64,000 bases of DNA from Ligustrum vulgare (Eukaryota; Streptophyta; Magnoliopsida; Lamiales; Oleaceae). Made by a program: the position numbers and the translations under genes. Within the stretch, counting starts at the first letter, position 1, and each line of letters opens with the position of its first letter. This document shows, piece by piece, positions 36,051-47,812 of the stretch. A model generated the notes under the pieces. That model did not search any database. It had not been told where the DNA came from and worked only from the letters and a program-made list of their open reading frames with translations. The stretch is taken from contig OY743172.1 in assembly GCA_963555705.1 (NCBI GenBank), forward strand, positions 17,235,446 through 17,299,445, given 5' to 3'.

Positions 36051-37075
36051 ATAAATTTGTGACCTAGTTGTGACTTAATAAATTTGTAAATTGTGACCGA
36101 AAATTAAGTTGTGAATACAAATTGTAAAAACTGTGACTCATAAAATCGAGATTTGTGACCGAGAAAAAGTTGTGACCTATAAATTTCGATAATTGTGACC
36201 AAAAAATAAGTTGTAAACTAAAATATTCAGAATTTCTGACCTAAAAAGATGTCGTGACTTATAAAATTTGTAACTTGTGATCGATAAGATAGTTGTGACC
36301 GATTATTTGATAATTTGTGACAAAAAATAAGTTGTGACCTATAAAATTTGTAATTTGTGACCTTTAAAATTTGTGTCTTGTGACCTGTGACCATAAATCG
36401 TGTAGTTGTAACCATAATTTGTTAAATTGTGACTAATTGACTCGAGATTTGCGACGGGAAAAAATTATGACCAACGAAATTTGAAATTTGTGACCGAGAA
36501 ATAAATTGTGACCAATGAAATTTGTGATTTGTGACCAATTGACTCTAGATTTGCATCTGAAAAAAATCGTGACCTACGAAATTCGAAATTTGTGACCAAG
36601 AAATAAATTGTGACCTAAAAAATTGTGACTGTGACCATAAACTTATGATCTGATTTGTGACTTGTGACCTAAAAAATTGTGACTTGTGACTATAATAAAC
36701 TATGACCCTAAAAGTCATCCAAATAATTTTATAAATTGTGACATACAAAATTTATGATATGTGACCAAGAAAATTAGTAATTTGTGAAAATTGTGACATA
36801 AAAAATCTTGATTTGTATTCGAGAAAAAATTGTGACCAATGAAATTTGTGATTTGTGACCAATTGACTCTAGATTTGCGACCAAAAAAATCGTAACCTAC
36901 GAAATTCGAAATTTGTGACTGAGAAATAAATTGTGACCTAAAAAATTGTGACTGTGACCATAAACTTATGATCTAATTTGTGACTTGTGACCTAAAAAAT
37001 TGTGACATGTGACCATAATAAGATATGAACTTAAAAATTGTGACTTGTGATCATAAACGGTAAAATATATAATTA
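36051..37075. repeat. TTGTGACC-type degenerate repeat array (copy 1)
   Basis: About a kilobase of TTGTGACC and AAATTTGTGA words every 15-35 bases, with longer sub-units repeating (for example the segment from 36831 resembles that from about 36505). It is the inverse of the array at 14560-14760. Confidence 0.85.
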
Positions 37076-37156
37076 ATTAAGATCTGATTTTTGAAATAAA
37101 ACATTTTCTTAATTTTGAAAATGTGTACTTTAAAAACATTAATTAATTATAATTAA

Positions 37157-37633
37157 TCATTTTTGGGGAGGGGTGGGGTCAGGGTTAGGTGGGGTGGGGT
37201 GAGGTCGGGGTGGGTGAGATTGGGGCAAAGTGTGAACAAATAGAAGAAAAATCATTTTGGGGGTGGGGTGGGATGGTGGGCTGGGGTGGGGTGGGTCGAG
37301 GTCTGGCTGGGGTGAACTGAATTTGTCGCGTTGTGATGAGGTGGGGTAGGGTAGGGTAGGGTCGAGTGGGGTTGAGGTGGGTGTGGTGGGTTGAGTGGGG
37401 TGGGTTAAATAATTTTGGGTGAGGGGGTGTGGCTTTGGCGAGATCAATTTGTCACTTTGCGATGAGGTGGGGTGGGGTGGGGTGGGATGTGATGGGATGG
37501 GATGGGATGGGGAAGAGTAGGAAAACATCGAGTAGGAAAAAAAATTTGGGGTAGGGTAGGGTGGGGTGTGTTTGGTGGGGTGGGATGGGGTGGTCAGGTG
37601 GTGGGCGGGGAAGGGGCAGGGATGAGGGAGGTT
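37157..37633. repeat. G-rich GGGGTGGGGT / TAGGG array (copy 1)
   Basis: Strongly strand-biased runs of GGGGTGGGG, GGGTAGGGTAGGG and GATGGGATGGG. Pro-rich ORFs on the minus strand (HPTPPHP-type) come from this composition. Closely spaced G-runs could form quadruplexes. Confidence 0.85.
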
Positions 37634-37917
37634 GTGACATCAAAATTTGAGTTTTTGATTTAATATTGTATTAATTTTAATATAATATATAATAGATAAT
37701 TATTTTTATATTATATGTAATATTATATTTATTTTTAATTATGAAATACCTGATTTTTGAAAAAAAATTGTTAAATTTGTTAATTTTGAAAAGTGAAACT
37801 TAAAGTATTGTATTTATGTACTTTCCCCTTTTAATTCAACCAATGCAAAAGAAATCATTCTAATGCTAAAAGGAAATATCAAATCTATTCCAAAAAAACT
37901 CAACCATTATTTCAATT
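37634..37917. other. AT-rich DNA with the possible right end of the Pack-MULE-like unit
   Basis: It begins with a last GTTGTGACAT word, then is very AT-rich. At 37810-37828 the sequence TGTATTTATGTACTTTCCCC mirrors the left end at 14420. Confidence 0.4.
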
Positions 37918-39284
37918 TGTTGAGTTTTCTGCTGTGTGCTACCAAAATTTTAGTGAAAAATGTGTTTTACAATGTTAACAGTGTTCGTCACTTTTATTGG
38001 ATGGTTGACATTTGACATTTCCTGCACCGTTGGATCTGGGTCTTCTAGACTCTTCTATTGATTGACTCCTGATCTGTCGGTTCACTTAGCTTCTATGCAT
38101 TCGACTATCCCTTGGGTTGAACTTTAGTATGGCTTCTGAGAGGTGATTCTTTGAGAGAGATCAGGGTTTGGTGCCTTTGAGTTCTCTTGTACTTGAATGC
38201 CTCATTCGAGAGTATACTCTGCATATTCCTCCTCTATCTTGTATATTTTCAAGTGAATTAGTTAGGGTTGAGTGTTCTTGTTCTTTGGAGGGTTGAAGGT
38301 TTCGACTTAGTTCTTGGGGTCCAATCTGTACAGATTTGTGATGATCCTTAAAGAAAAGTGTTTGTGTGCAATCGAGCATTATCCATGTTTAATGGATGCT
38401 CAACACGAGATTAGGTGATTTCGTCACTGAACTTTTGAGTTTCGATCGAAAGAAATCTCTTGTGTTCATTTTCTTTAAGTTCTTTACAAGATTCTTTAAA
38501 TTCTTGATTGTTTGTTTAAATAATCTGTAATAACTCGTATTCTGGGCTTTTTAGTGGTATCAGAGCCTAGATATAAGGTGGTTGGTACCGGATCTTCGAT
38601 ACAAAGTTTCGATCTGAGGAAGATCAGAAGATCTGAAGCCTGTGGTTTACAAATCTATGAAACTACTTGGTTTAAATCTCACTGGTTGAGATCTTTCTGA
38701 ATTTTGCAAACTTTAATTTCCAAAATTTAGGGTTTCTTGATTTTTCCCTTTATTTTTCGTGTACAATAAATCTCCTCGAGATTAATACTTGTCCAAAGGC
38801 TCCTACAAAGCCTTGGGAATCTAGGATGAATACAGTACAGGTGTGCACCTAGAGGATATTGTTGGAAAAATTCTGAAACATAGTTGTGATCTCTGTGTTG
38901 TGTTCTCTTTCTAGTAGACCTGCTCTTTGTATACTGTAAAGTAGTGGTCTTCTTTTTTTATATCTATAGTCGTGAATCTTGTGTACTCTTGTTTACTACT
39001 TGAATTTGTGTCTTCAGACTCTTGACTCTTCATTATAGTTAATTCTTCTCCTATCTTAGCTGTCTTCATTTTTTCCTAACGACTTTCGTCAAGTTTGACC
39101 TAAATCAGTATGATAAGAGAGGTGATTTTAATATGTGGAGTCAGAAAATGAAAGTTGTTTTAATGCAAATAAGACGTGTTAAAGCTTTAGATGATTCATG
39201 GCTTGATGATATGATTCCTTATAAAAATTCTGAAACAGAAGAAATTGCTTGGATAAAAACCTGGTCAATAAGTCTCCATAGCTG
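37918..39284 (+). mobile_element. Degraded 5' part of a copia retrotransposon
   Basis: TGGTATCAGAGC at 38554-38565 is a perfect copia primer-binding site. The DNA before it, perhaps from TGTTGAG at 37918, would be the 5' LTR. Downstream at about 39090-39284 an open stretch reads as a copia Gag start (YDKRGDFNMWSQKMKVVLMQ), then runs into stops. No pol or second LTR is visible. The left border is uncertain, and the LTR end does not finish in a clean CA. Confidence 0.7.
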
Positions 39285-39940
39285 AGCATGACATAAAATC
39301 GGGTCACTACGACCATGATATTAAATGTTTCACAGTGTTCATCAAACTCACAAGGCGAATCACTATATTTATCAGGTCAATCTGAACACCAAGTTCGTTA
39401 AGGTTGACCAAGGTAGTAATATTGGGTTATTCTGAACTAATTTTCAATACTGATCATGATATTAATCGAGTTACCATAGTCTAAAACTTAAAGATCAAAG
39501 TTTTGACAAAAATAATAAAAAGGGGAAAAAATTATTGTTTATTTATTAGATCGAAAACATATGTTTTGTAACTAAAAAGTGAGGGCATATGTGGAGGTAT
39601 AAATAAATCTCCTAGTATTACGGAGTATTAAAATGTTATATTTCAAATTGGACAATCAGTAAAAAATATAAATAAGGGATATTGTACTAATCCAATCCTA
39701 ATCAACTGAAATTTTGGGACATGAAATTTATAAATCACCAATCAACTTAAATAATGAGAAATTTATTCAATTTGCCAAATATAAATCAAGGAAAATATGC
39801 CTATATAAAGAGTTGCCTTAGGGGGATAAAAAAAGGAAGATATTTAAATTTATTTTATGCACATAACCACATAGAAAGATACTTGCATACCTACACAGTT
39901 TATGAATTTTAATGTCAACAGGTTTGGTTTTATGTTAACG
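39285..39940. other. Unassigned AT-rich DNA between copies
   Basis: No gene or clear element. It may be more of the copia remnant. The insertion at 39946 lies directly after it. Confidence 0.5.
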
Positions 39941-39945
39941 GAATT

Positions 39946-42547
39946 TGCAACGCCCCGAATTCCGTGGAGCCCGGGACGTCACTTCGTCCTTTAAATCTGA
40001 CTTTATTGCGGAAAATAAATTTAATTCAAAATGTTACATTCATTATTTGAAACCTTCAGCAGAAACTTAATTATTTTACATATAGAACAATTCATAAAAC
40101 TTGTGTTTCAATTATTTAAAAGAAATTAACGATAAATAATTTAACAAGTAACATTCATAAAATTGTCTAATAACATCATCATTTATTTAATTTGTTAGCG
40201 CTGCTCCTTTCATTCGCCGCCATCTCCGAGATCTGCAAAAGCTGTTAAAAATGGAATGAGTATTTCGAAAGAAATACTCAGTAGACTCATCGCCAATAAT
40301 TAATTTACAGAATAATTTAACATGTAATTATGCAATCATACAGTGACATCATCATCATCATCATCATAGGCTATTTGAATAAAATCAAAGGCTCTTTAAA
40401 AATCATAGGGTGTGGGTAGTCTCGTCTCATGCATTTAAAGCATGTAAGTTATGCATAACATCATTTCTCATTCTTATCTCATAAGAGATATTCTCATCTC
40501 GTCTCATACATCAAAGCAGATAAATCACGCAATTTCACATAAGACATGTAAATTATAATCTAAACTAATTAGTGGGGGCGAGTCTACCTTAAATCACGAG
40601 TTTGAAAAATAGAGCTAGAAAGTCACGTTAATCTTCTAAATCACCAAATGTATCGACTAACCAAAAGAAAATTAAATTAATTTAGTATTTCGAAAATTGA
40701 AATATTAAAGTGAATAAATAGAGTTTAGGGGTTAAATTGAAATTTTAAAGAAAGCATGGATTTTAAAAGTGTAGGGGCTGAAATGGACTTTTCGAAATTA
40801 GTGGGCTGACTCATAGGATTTTAAAATGCTAGGGCTCGATTAACTCATTTCAAAAAGTGTAGGCATTAAATTAAAGGACTTCTAAAACAAAGGGACTGAA
40901 ATAGACACATTTCAAAGTTTGGGGCTTAAAAGCAATTTCAACAAAATCAAAATAAATATAACAAAATTTCACTCTCTCTCTCTCTCTTCATTTCAGAATT
41001 CAGAGGAGAGGCGAGAGAGAGGGGGCGACGGAAGGGCTTCGCCCCTTCCTCCGTCTGTCGGCGCATCCGGCGGTTCAGCCGACTGTAGCGCCGCCGGCAT
41101 ATGGCGGCGGTAGGGGCGGTGCGGTGTGTGAGAAAAAAAAAGGGAGGAAATTTGGGGTGAAAAACCGAGGCCAAACCGAGGTTTGAGGTTGCAATTTGGG
41201 TAGTTTTCCGACGAACTACTGGTGAGGGCTTCAAGGTAAGTATCTAGGTTAACTTTATATTTTGGTTTTGGGTTTTATTTGATTTGTTTTGGGATTTTTG
41301 ATTTGGGGCAGAGGTGGCGGGTGAGGATGTGTTGATTGTGCGATGACGGTGGTTGGTTTAGGCAATGACACGAGGATTTTGATGATGTTGGTTTGCAGTG
41401 GTGATAATTTTGTGGGATTGTCTATGGTGGAAAACTCGATTTTGGAAGCGGGGTGGTAGAGTTTGGGATTGTGGCAGGGGCGGTCGAGTGGTGATGACAT
41501 GGTTGATGTTCGAATATGGTGATGCTGGGCTGAGGTAATGTTTTAAGTTTACAGATTGTGGTTGGATTGATGCAGGCGATGGAGATTTAAATCTGTGGCA
41601 GCTGATTATGGTCGGGTTTGGAGATGGATGAATATAGTGATGGGCGAACTTGATTGAGGTAGTGACCGGTTTGGTGGCCCTGTGACTTTGCGGTTGGTTG
41701 CAGTTGGTGAAGATGGTTCAATTGGCTTCATTCCGGTTTGTGTGTTGACTGTGTTGTGCAGATTGTGGATGGTGTAGCATGATAATGAAGATGGGAAAGG
41801 ACTACCTTGTGCTGAGAGTCTGTGGCTGGATGGTGGTTGCTGGTCTGGTTGGAGGTGATATAATGGAGTTATAATATGCATAGCTTGTCTGTAGGAAAAT
41901 GGTAATCGATGGTAATTGGGGAAGGATTTTTGAGGTTGATTGGGGGAAATTGCTGAGAATTTTTTTGAAGTGATTTAGTAAATTGCTTGCTTGGTGATTG
42001 AGTGAGAGAGGATTTGGGGAAAATAAACTGGTTGATGGAATTTTTGCTGTGAATGTGGGGTGATGATGATGGGAAAGGAAAAATTGTGTGAATGTAATTA
42101 TGGGATTGAAGTTGATTAAGATGGATTGAAGAGTGATCATGGGGAAGGGAAAAAAATGTGCTAAATATGAAAATGGAAGTTGGGGAGGAACTTTGGAATT
42201 TAAATTGAAATGGAACATGAATTGGGGATTTAAAGCATTTTGGACTTAAAAATAATTTGAATTCCATAAATTGAAAATTGAATTTTAAAATAAATAATGG
42301 ATTTGGACATAAAATCAAATAATTTGGATAATCTATTAAAAGTTGAAATCTGGACTTAAGAATAAATACTGAAAATGATTCACTTACTTCAATGGAACTG
42401 GAATTTGACTAAGATAAATTTAAAATATAATTTTACTTTATTGGCTAGACTATCACATTTTTAAAATAAATGGATAAAGTCGTAGTAACACATTTTTAAA
42501 ATAATTATTTATTTAAATAAGTCATGGAAAATTTCTCGGTCTCTACA
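39946..42547. mobile_element. Long LTR-like element (probable solo LTR), opposite orientation to 14883-17272
   Basis: The 2602-bp unit starts TGCAACGCCCCGAATTCC and ends CTCGGTCTCTACA, with a perfect 5-bp duplication GAATT on both sides (39941-39945, 42548-42552). Its ends and several interior blocks (for example CTCAGTAGACTCATCGCCAA near 40275) are the reverse complement of 14883-17272, though diverged. No internal coding domain or primer site was seen. Long open stretches at 41255-42318 are low-complexity Ser/Pro/His-rich and not supported. Confidence 0.85.
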
Positions 42548-42552
42548 GAATT

Positions 42553-43270
42553 TCACACATTACACTCCTTTAACAAATAAATTTCTTGTGTTTTGAAATA
42601 AATTTAATGACAAGTAAATATGTGACGAGGTGTCAGATTTTAATTGGTGGGATAGTTAATGAGACGGGAAATTTGGGACAGTAGATCTGGGCTCATTCTT
42701 CTACATATCCGTCCACTAAAATTTGGCACAATTTCCATTCAATAAATTATCTAAATAAGCAAATATTCTGACCGAATTCCACCATAAATTCAAAATATTG
42801 GATTACAGAAACCATAACTGGTGGAGTTGGGGGGAACCAAATAGAAAAAAATTGAAGATTTTAATCGTGTTTGATTATAAATTAGTATTTTGTGTCTATT
42901 CGAAATGATCTTACAATGGTAGGAATTTATAGAGCTAATCTATACATATACTATACATACATGTAACTACAAAAATATTCCAATAAGTTATTCCCAACGT
43001 CATTTAGCTAGCACAATACATCTCTCAAAAAACAATATCTCTAAAATACTGGAAACAATAGATGATAGATTGGATTTTGTTGCTGCAAAATGACCAAAGA
43101 TCAGAGGGAGAGCATGAACAACCATCCATCAAATAATTTGTTACGTTTTATCATACTTTGCATTATAATCACTTTCATCCTTCAAGTTCTGGTTTGATAA
43201 GTATTGCTCCTATTGTTGAAGAGTATCTCCCTCATTCAAGGTGGAGTGAGTAGATCTTACTCCTACATTG
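42553..43270. other. Unassigned AT-rich DNA between copies
   Basis: I see no gene, tRNA or clear element. Confidence 0.5.
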
Positions 43271-43275
43271 TCTCG

Positions 43276-44490
43276 TGTTCGCTCAAAATAGTGTACCGCA
43301 AGCGCACGGGTCGCGTACAAGTAATAAAGTAGACTTTTTGAGTCCGGATTGTCGATCTTACGAGGAATATATACTCTAGATTATATAACTTTAATTAATT
43401 TAATTCTAACAATAGAGAGAAACACACAATTAAAAAGATGGATTTTTGGAAATTCTAAATTAAAGAAACTAATTTTAAATCAAATTAAAATAAGAAAAAT
43501 GAAAGATAAAATAGTTTGGATTCATGATTTCACTTAACTCTCGCTTAAGTAATTTCTCAACACATGCAAATTAATAAATTACTCATTTTCAATGTTAGAC
43601 CTCATTTTTCCAAGCTTAGTTAATTACCTCTCTCGAGTGAAATTAACCCTAATCAATTGGTTTAACCTACTATATCTCTATGTCGATTAAGGCCCAATCA
43701 ATTGCATTAACTGTTTGTGAAAATAGCTCAATGGATCATCTAGGGTTTAAGGTATATCTCTATCCTTAACAAGAACCTAGAGCATTCGTTATTTGGTCTA
43801 AAATGCACAATATCTCTCGATTATCATACACTTCACAAAACATATATTTGGTGATCAATCAAACACATGGAATAATCTCAATAACAAACACACATGAAAT
43901 AAGCTCAAAATTAATAAACAAATATTAAAATTACTTAAACTAAGTTAAGCTACATCAATCATCCCAACATAAAACAACTAGCCCATTGTATAAATATTGC
44001 ACAAAAGTTGAGGTTTACAAAAATACATTACAAAATATAGAAATCAAAGATTAAAAATATAAGATAATGAAATAAATCATTTCCCTTGATTTTTGCCCCA
44101 AAATTCCTTCACCATTGCTTTGAATCTTCACCTCACTTTTTGCTTCATAACTTCAATGGGGACTAGCAACATGTAAACAAAACAAAACTACAACTAAATT
44201 ACAAACTAAATCAAAAACAAAGAAAATAAAAGAAAAGAAAGAAAAGAGAGAAAAGAGAGAAAAGAGGGAAGGGGGCTAGGGTTTAGTGTTAAGAAAAATT
44301 GGGGATAAAGTGAAGAGAGAAGTGGGGGTATAAATACCCCCAAAAATCTGACCTAAAAAGGTCAAAAAACGCGTCCCCAATCGAGCCAAACACGCCCTTA
44401 ACTTAAAATAAAAAAAAATAGAAAATAAAATCCGGTATTGGCCAGAAAGTTGCCTACGCGATCGCGTGGCTAAGCTGAAATTTCTCGGGT
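43276..44490 (-). mobile_element. Probable gypsy-type LTR remnant next to the duplication junction
   Basis: It contains GTGTACCGCAAGCGCACGG and GGATTGTCGATCTTACGAGG, segments I associate with LTR ends of plant Ty3/gypsy elements (Athila/Tat type) read on the minus strand. A TG start at 43276 follows TCTCG. The other border is unclear and appears cut by the junction at 44498. No coding domain is visible. Confidence 0.45.
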
Positions 44491-44521
44491 TGGATCTGTG
44501 TAAGTGCTATTTGGATTGCAG

Positions 44522-45084
44522 GATAAGATGGAGCACATTCACATTTGGCATGGTTCGTACCATCATCACTTCAAACAGAGAAAGCGGCTGGAACTCTCCG
44601 ATAGTGATGACTCTGAATACAGGCCTGCTCTTGAGGCAACATCACACCCACCTGGGACGGTGGTGGCCCCCATGGCTGGTTTAGTGGTTAAAGTTTTGGC
44701 GAATGATGGAGCAAAAGTTGAGGAAGGGCAACCTATATTGGTTTTAGAAGCAATGAAGATGGAGGTTTGTACTCATTGAACTGAAAAAGCTTTATTCTCT
44801 CTGCTTTATTGAAGAAAATCTTCCCTGCTGACTTTTTCCCCCTTTTCCCAAAGCATGTTGTGAAGGCATCAACTGCTGGTTATGTCCATGGGCTTCGAGC
44901 TACAGCTGGCCAACAGGTTTCTGATGGTACTGTTCTGTTTATTGTGAAGGTAAGTCGTTGCGATTCTTCATTGGTTAGTACTGTCAATTCAAAAATACTT
45001 TACATGTAGTAGTTGCTTTCAGAAAACTGGGGAATGTGCTTGGTTTTCTTTATACTTGTTTGGAATGTTTTTAGTAAGTCTCTG

Positions 45085-45126
<42 letters not shown>

Positions 45127-45589
45127 TTAGCATACATTTCCCTTGGAGTTATGATGGAGTCATCAATTTCATGAGAAACTATCCCCGGTGCATCATATAA
45201 ATTCAAAACACGCAAAGCCATGTTGACACGCATTTCTGGATTTACATCCTTGACGCTCGTACTTCTTGACGTGTCCGAAGATACAAACATATATTGTTTA
45301 CATCACATGAATGAATTGATGCAACAATACCGTTTAATATTGATTTCTTTACCTCCTAGATATAGCGGTGGACAGGACTGGATGGTACAAAAACATAAGA
45401 TTCTATTTTGCTTGTTTTTTCTCAATAATGTGCAGCACATTCCACCTTGCCAAAGCGTCTCAACTATTCCAAATATGTCATGGGATATATCTATTTTTTT
45501 GAAACCTCGTTGATGATTTCCAGCAGGACTACATACTTGGTTGATGAATTATTGGATTAAAATGTGTCGTTCTTGGACAGGACAAGTGA
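44522..45589 (+). pseudogene. MCCA 3' fragment: orphan biotinyl-domain exons
   Basis: The last three MCCA exons are duplicated at 44522-44764, 44854-44949 and 45581-45589 with splice sites intact; the two long exons translate identically to the parent. They encode the biotin acceptor domain with EAMKMEHV but none of the carboxylase domain. An in-frame ATG (44528) near the start of the first exon could allow a protein of a little over 110 residues. No promoter is evident upstream, where transposon debris abuts, so I call it a gene fragment. Confidence 0.85.
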
Positions 45590-47812
45590 GAATTCTGGAG
45601 AGGTGCTGGCAATGTTCGCGTGAGGAGCTCTCAGTGAAACCTCAAAATCAATTGCATATAATGTGGATGTTACCTTGAGGACACTAATTGCAACTTTAGT
45701 GGATATTGTGACTCTCTTGTTTATGTAAATATTACCATATTCAGAGTCTAATCTGTGACTGAAACCTCAGAATGTTCTCGAATAAATGTGTTCGAACATT
45801 CTTTATTCTGATTTACGCGAGACTCGTCACAGAATTTCTACCCCGCAACTTTTTTCAGCTTTGTTAAATTTCATCTAGAGGTACTAAACATAATTCATTT
45901 CTTTTTTAAATTGGGACAATATCGAGAATTGAATTCTTGCACCTATCATTTAATTCAGTTGACTCGGCTGTGAAATTATATCTGTGCAAGTTTGTGTGAA
46001 TCGACAAATTTTGTTAACCAAACACGCTTCCGGTGTAGCTTCTGATGTTTATCCTGGCTATTGTCAGATGAAGTCGAGATTAGTTTGGAGTATGAAATTT
46101 AATGTCACCGTTTTAATGTAGTTTTATTTTATATGATTTTAAAGCGAAAGATTGCGACTTGCATATTCTACATTATAATCGATTCAGCTTCTGCTTCTGG
46201 TAAAGACCATGGCCAAAATCATGGAATTCTCGGGGCAAGGCACGACGGTAATTTTGATAGGGTATCTATGCGTATCCCACTAGAAATTGGGGACATTGAT
46301 TTGCCTAATTGATCTCTTTATTGCCCATAGAGTCAGAGCTGCACAAGTCTTCAAGATATTATTGGATATTGAATGCGTTTGATTCTTTTCTTTTCATTTT
46401 TGCTTCGACATACATTTGAAACTATAAAATAAATATAGTTAAACAAAAACTTCGAAAGATTAGAATTTGTATTTCATTTCTTTGCTTTCGGATATTCCAC
46501 GTGAATCCAACAGGGCAGCGGTGATCATAGGTGACCTAACAAAGGTGCTCAAACGCCACGTCGGAAATGCTTTCTCACCTCACCTCGCGATAGGAGCTCA
46601 TCATTCTCATTATTCATTCTGTTGAATGAACTAAAGGTCGCACAAATGCTCATTGTTAATTCAGTTTTATGATGCATTGTTGCTAATAGGATCTCCATCT
46701 CTAATGATAGTATAATTTATTTCTTATGCGAGAAAATGTCACTCGTGGATAACTTTGGATGCGAGAGATCAAACCAGTAACCCAACACACATCCATGTCT
46801 ATCTACCGAAAAGGATTTCATGCTAAACTTGGTAACCAAACTGGTTCCTCACTAGAAGTTCTGCACCACGATTGAGATGCGAACATAGATTGACATGGGA
46901 TTTGAAATCCTAGATGACGTTGAGGGTTGAACTCCACCAGATAGAAGGTATAATATTACCCCAGGATTTTGATTTCAATTGAAGATCAACTTGACCAGAA
47001 AGTTTAAACCCTTGTTGATGGCCATTTTAAAGAGGAATTGGGGGAAAATGATATTTTGAATAGTGATTTTTTTGCTAAATGTGTGACTTAAAAACAAGGA
47101 AAAGTTTTGGGTTTACGTATATAACATTTTATCGTGTAAATGCGTGGCTGAAAGCCTGAAAATGAATATGAAAAATAAAGAAGTTTAATTTAAAGACTGT
47201 CAAACAGGTCCATGGAGAATGTCATTCATGATGAAGAGGCACGACTTATCAAAGACAGCAACATATGGGTTTTCTAACTTTTACTCCAAATTCAATTTCA
47301 GCCATTTATTTCTATCTGACCATCACTTTTCAACCCCACATTCTCCTAAAAAACAAAAAATTCCTCCAAAACTTCCTACGCCAATCCACCCCTAAGTTAT
47401 ACTAATATATCTATTTCCTAATGTACAAGGTAGCAGGAATACACAATTGGAAGCATCTAATAACATGGAAACCCATGCCAATTCAGCCATAAATTTGTAA
47501 AAACAAGCTTAGAAATATCAATCACAGTTATATCATGAAGAAACAACTTCAATAACTAGAGTTGGACAGATTCTTTGTTAGACTGTTCAGTGTTGTGTAT
47601 AGCCACGTCGATTTATCAAAAATGTTTTATTTCTTCACTAATAAAACTGGCAAGTGTGTTCACCAAAGCACGCTATTATAAACTACAAGCTGCCAGTACT
47701 GCAAACTGGATTCACAAACATATATTAAAATCGAACTTTAGAGCTAGATATGTCATGCAGGATTCACGATTACACCATAAATGCTGGGTGAAACTAATAC
47801 AGGAAAGGCAGA
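45590..47812. other. Intergenic region, copy 2
   Basis: Counterpart of 4888-7031 with scattered substitutions. It differs by about 85 extra bases at 46403-46487 that copy 1 lacks, and a longer TA microsatellite in the MCCA-derived intron at about 45090-45121. No gene seen. Confidence 0.6.

Larger units (their letters stand above)
3821..37597 (+). repeat. Segmental duplication, copy 1
   Basis: From 3821 the sequence matches 44498 onward base for base (offset 40677 at the start), apart from scattered substitutions, microsatellite length changes and discrete insertions. The match continues to the window end, which corresponds to about 37597. The true right border of the duplication cannot be seen. 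Copy 1 has gained three large insertions (14883-17272, 19919-24997, 26495-35583), which explain most of its extra length. Confidence 0.93.
14420..37828. mobile_element. Candidate large MULE/Pack-MULE-like unit enclosing the vicilin gene (nested by later insertions)
   Basis: The left end reads GGGAAAAATACATATATA from 14420. The reverse complement of the right end reads GGGGAAAGTACATAAATACA from 37828. Inside each end, in mirror order, are an AT-rich stretch, GTCACAA-type repeats (TTGTGAC on the right) and a CCACC-rich segment (GGTGG on the right). Subtracting the copia, CACTA and LTR insertions leaves about 6.8 kb with the vicilin gene in the middle. GGG-A-rich termini resemble plant Mutator-like elements, but I could not find a convincing 9-bp target duplication and no mudrA transposase is present. 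This is inference from symmetry. Confidence 0.3.

Noticed and set aside
37157..37643. Proline-rich ORFs (HPTPPHP type), also at 62538-63295
   Set aside because: They are translations of GGGGTGGGGT repeats on the minus strand.
41255..42318. Ser/Pro/His-rich ORFs of 80-150 codons on the minus strand
   Set aside because: They lie within an LTR-like element, overlap in two frames, and show no recognisable domain.
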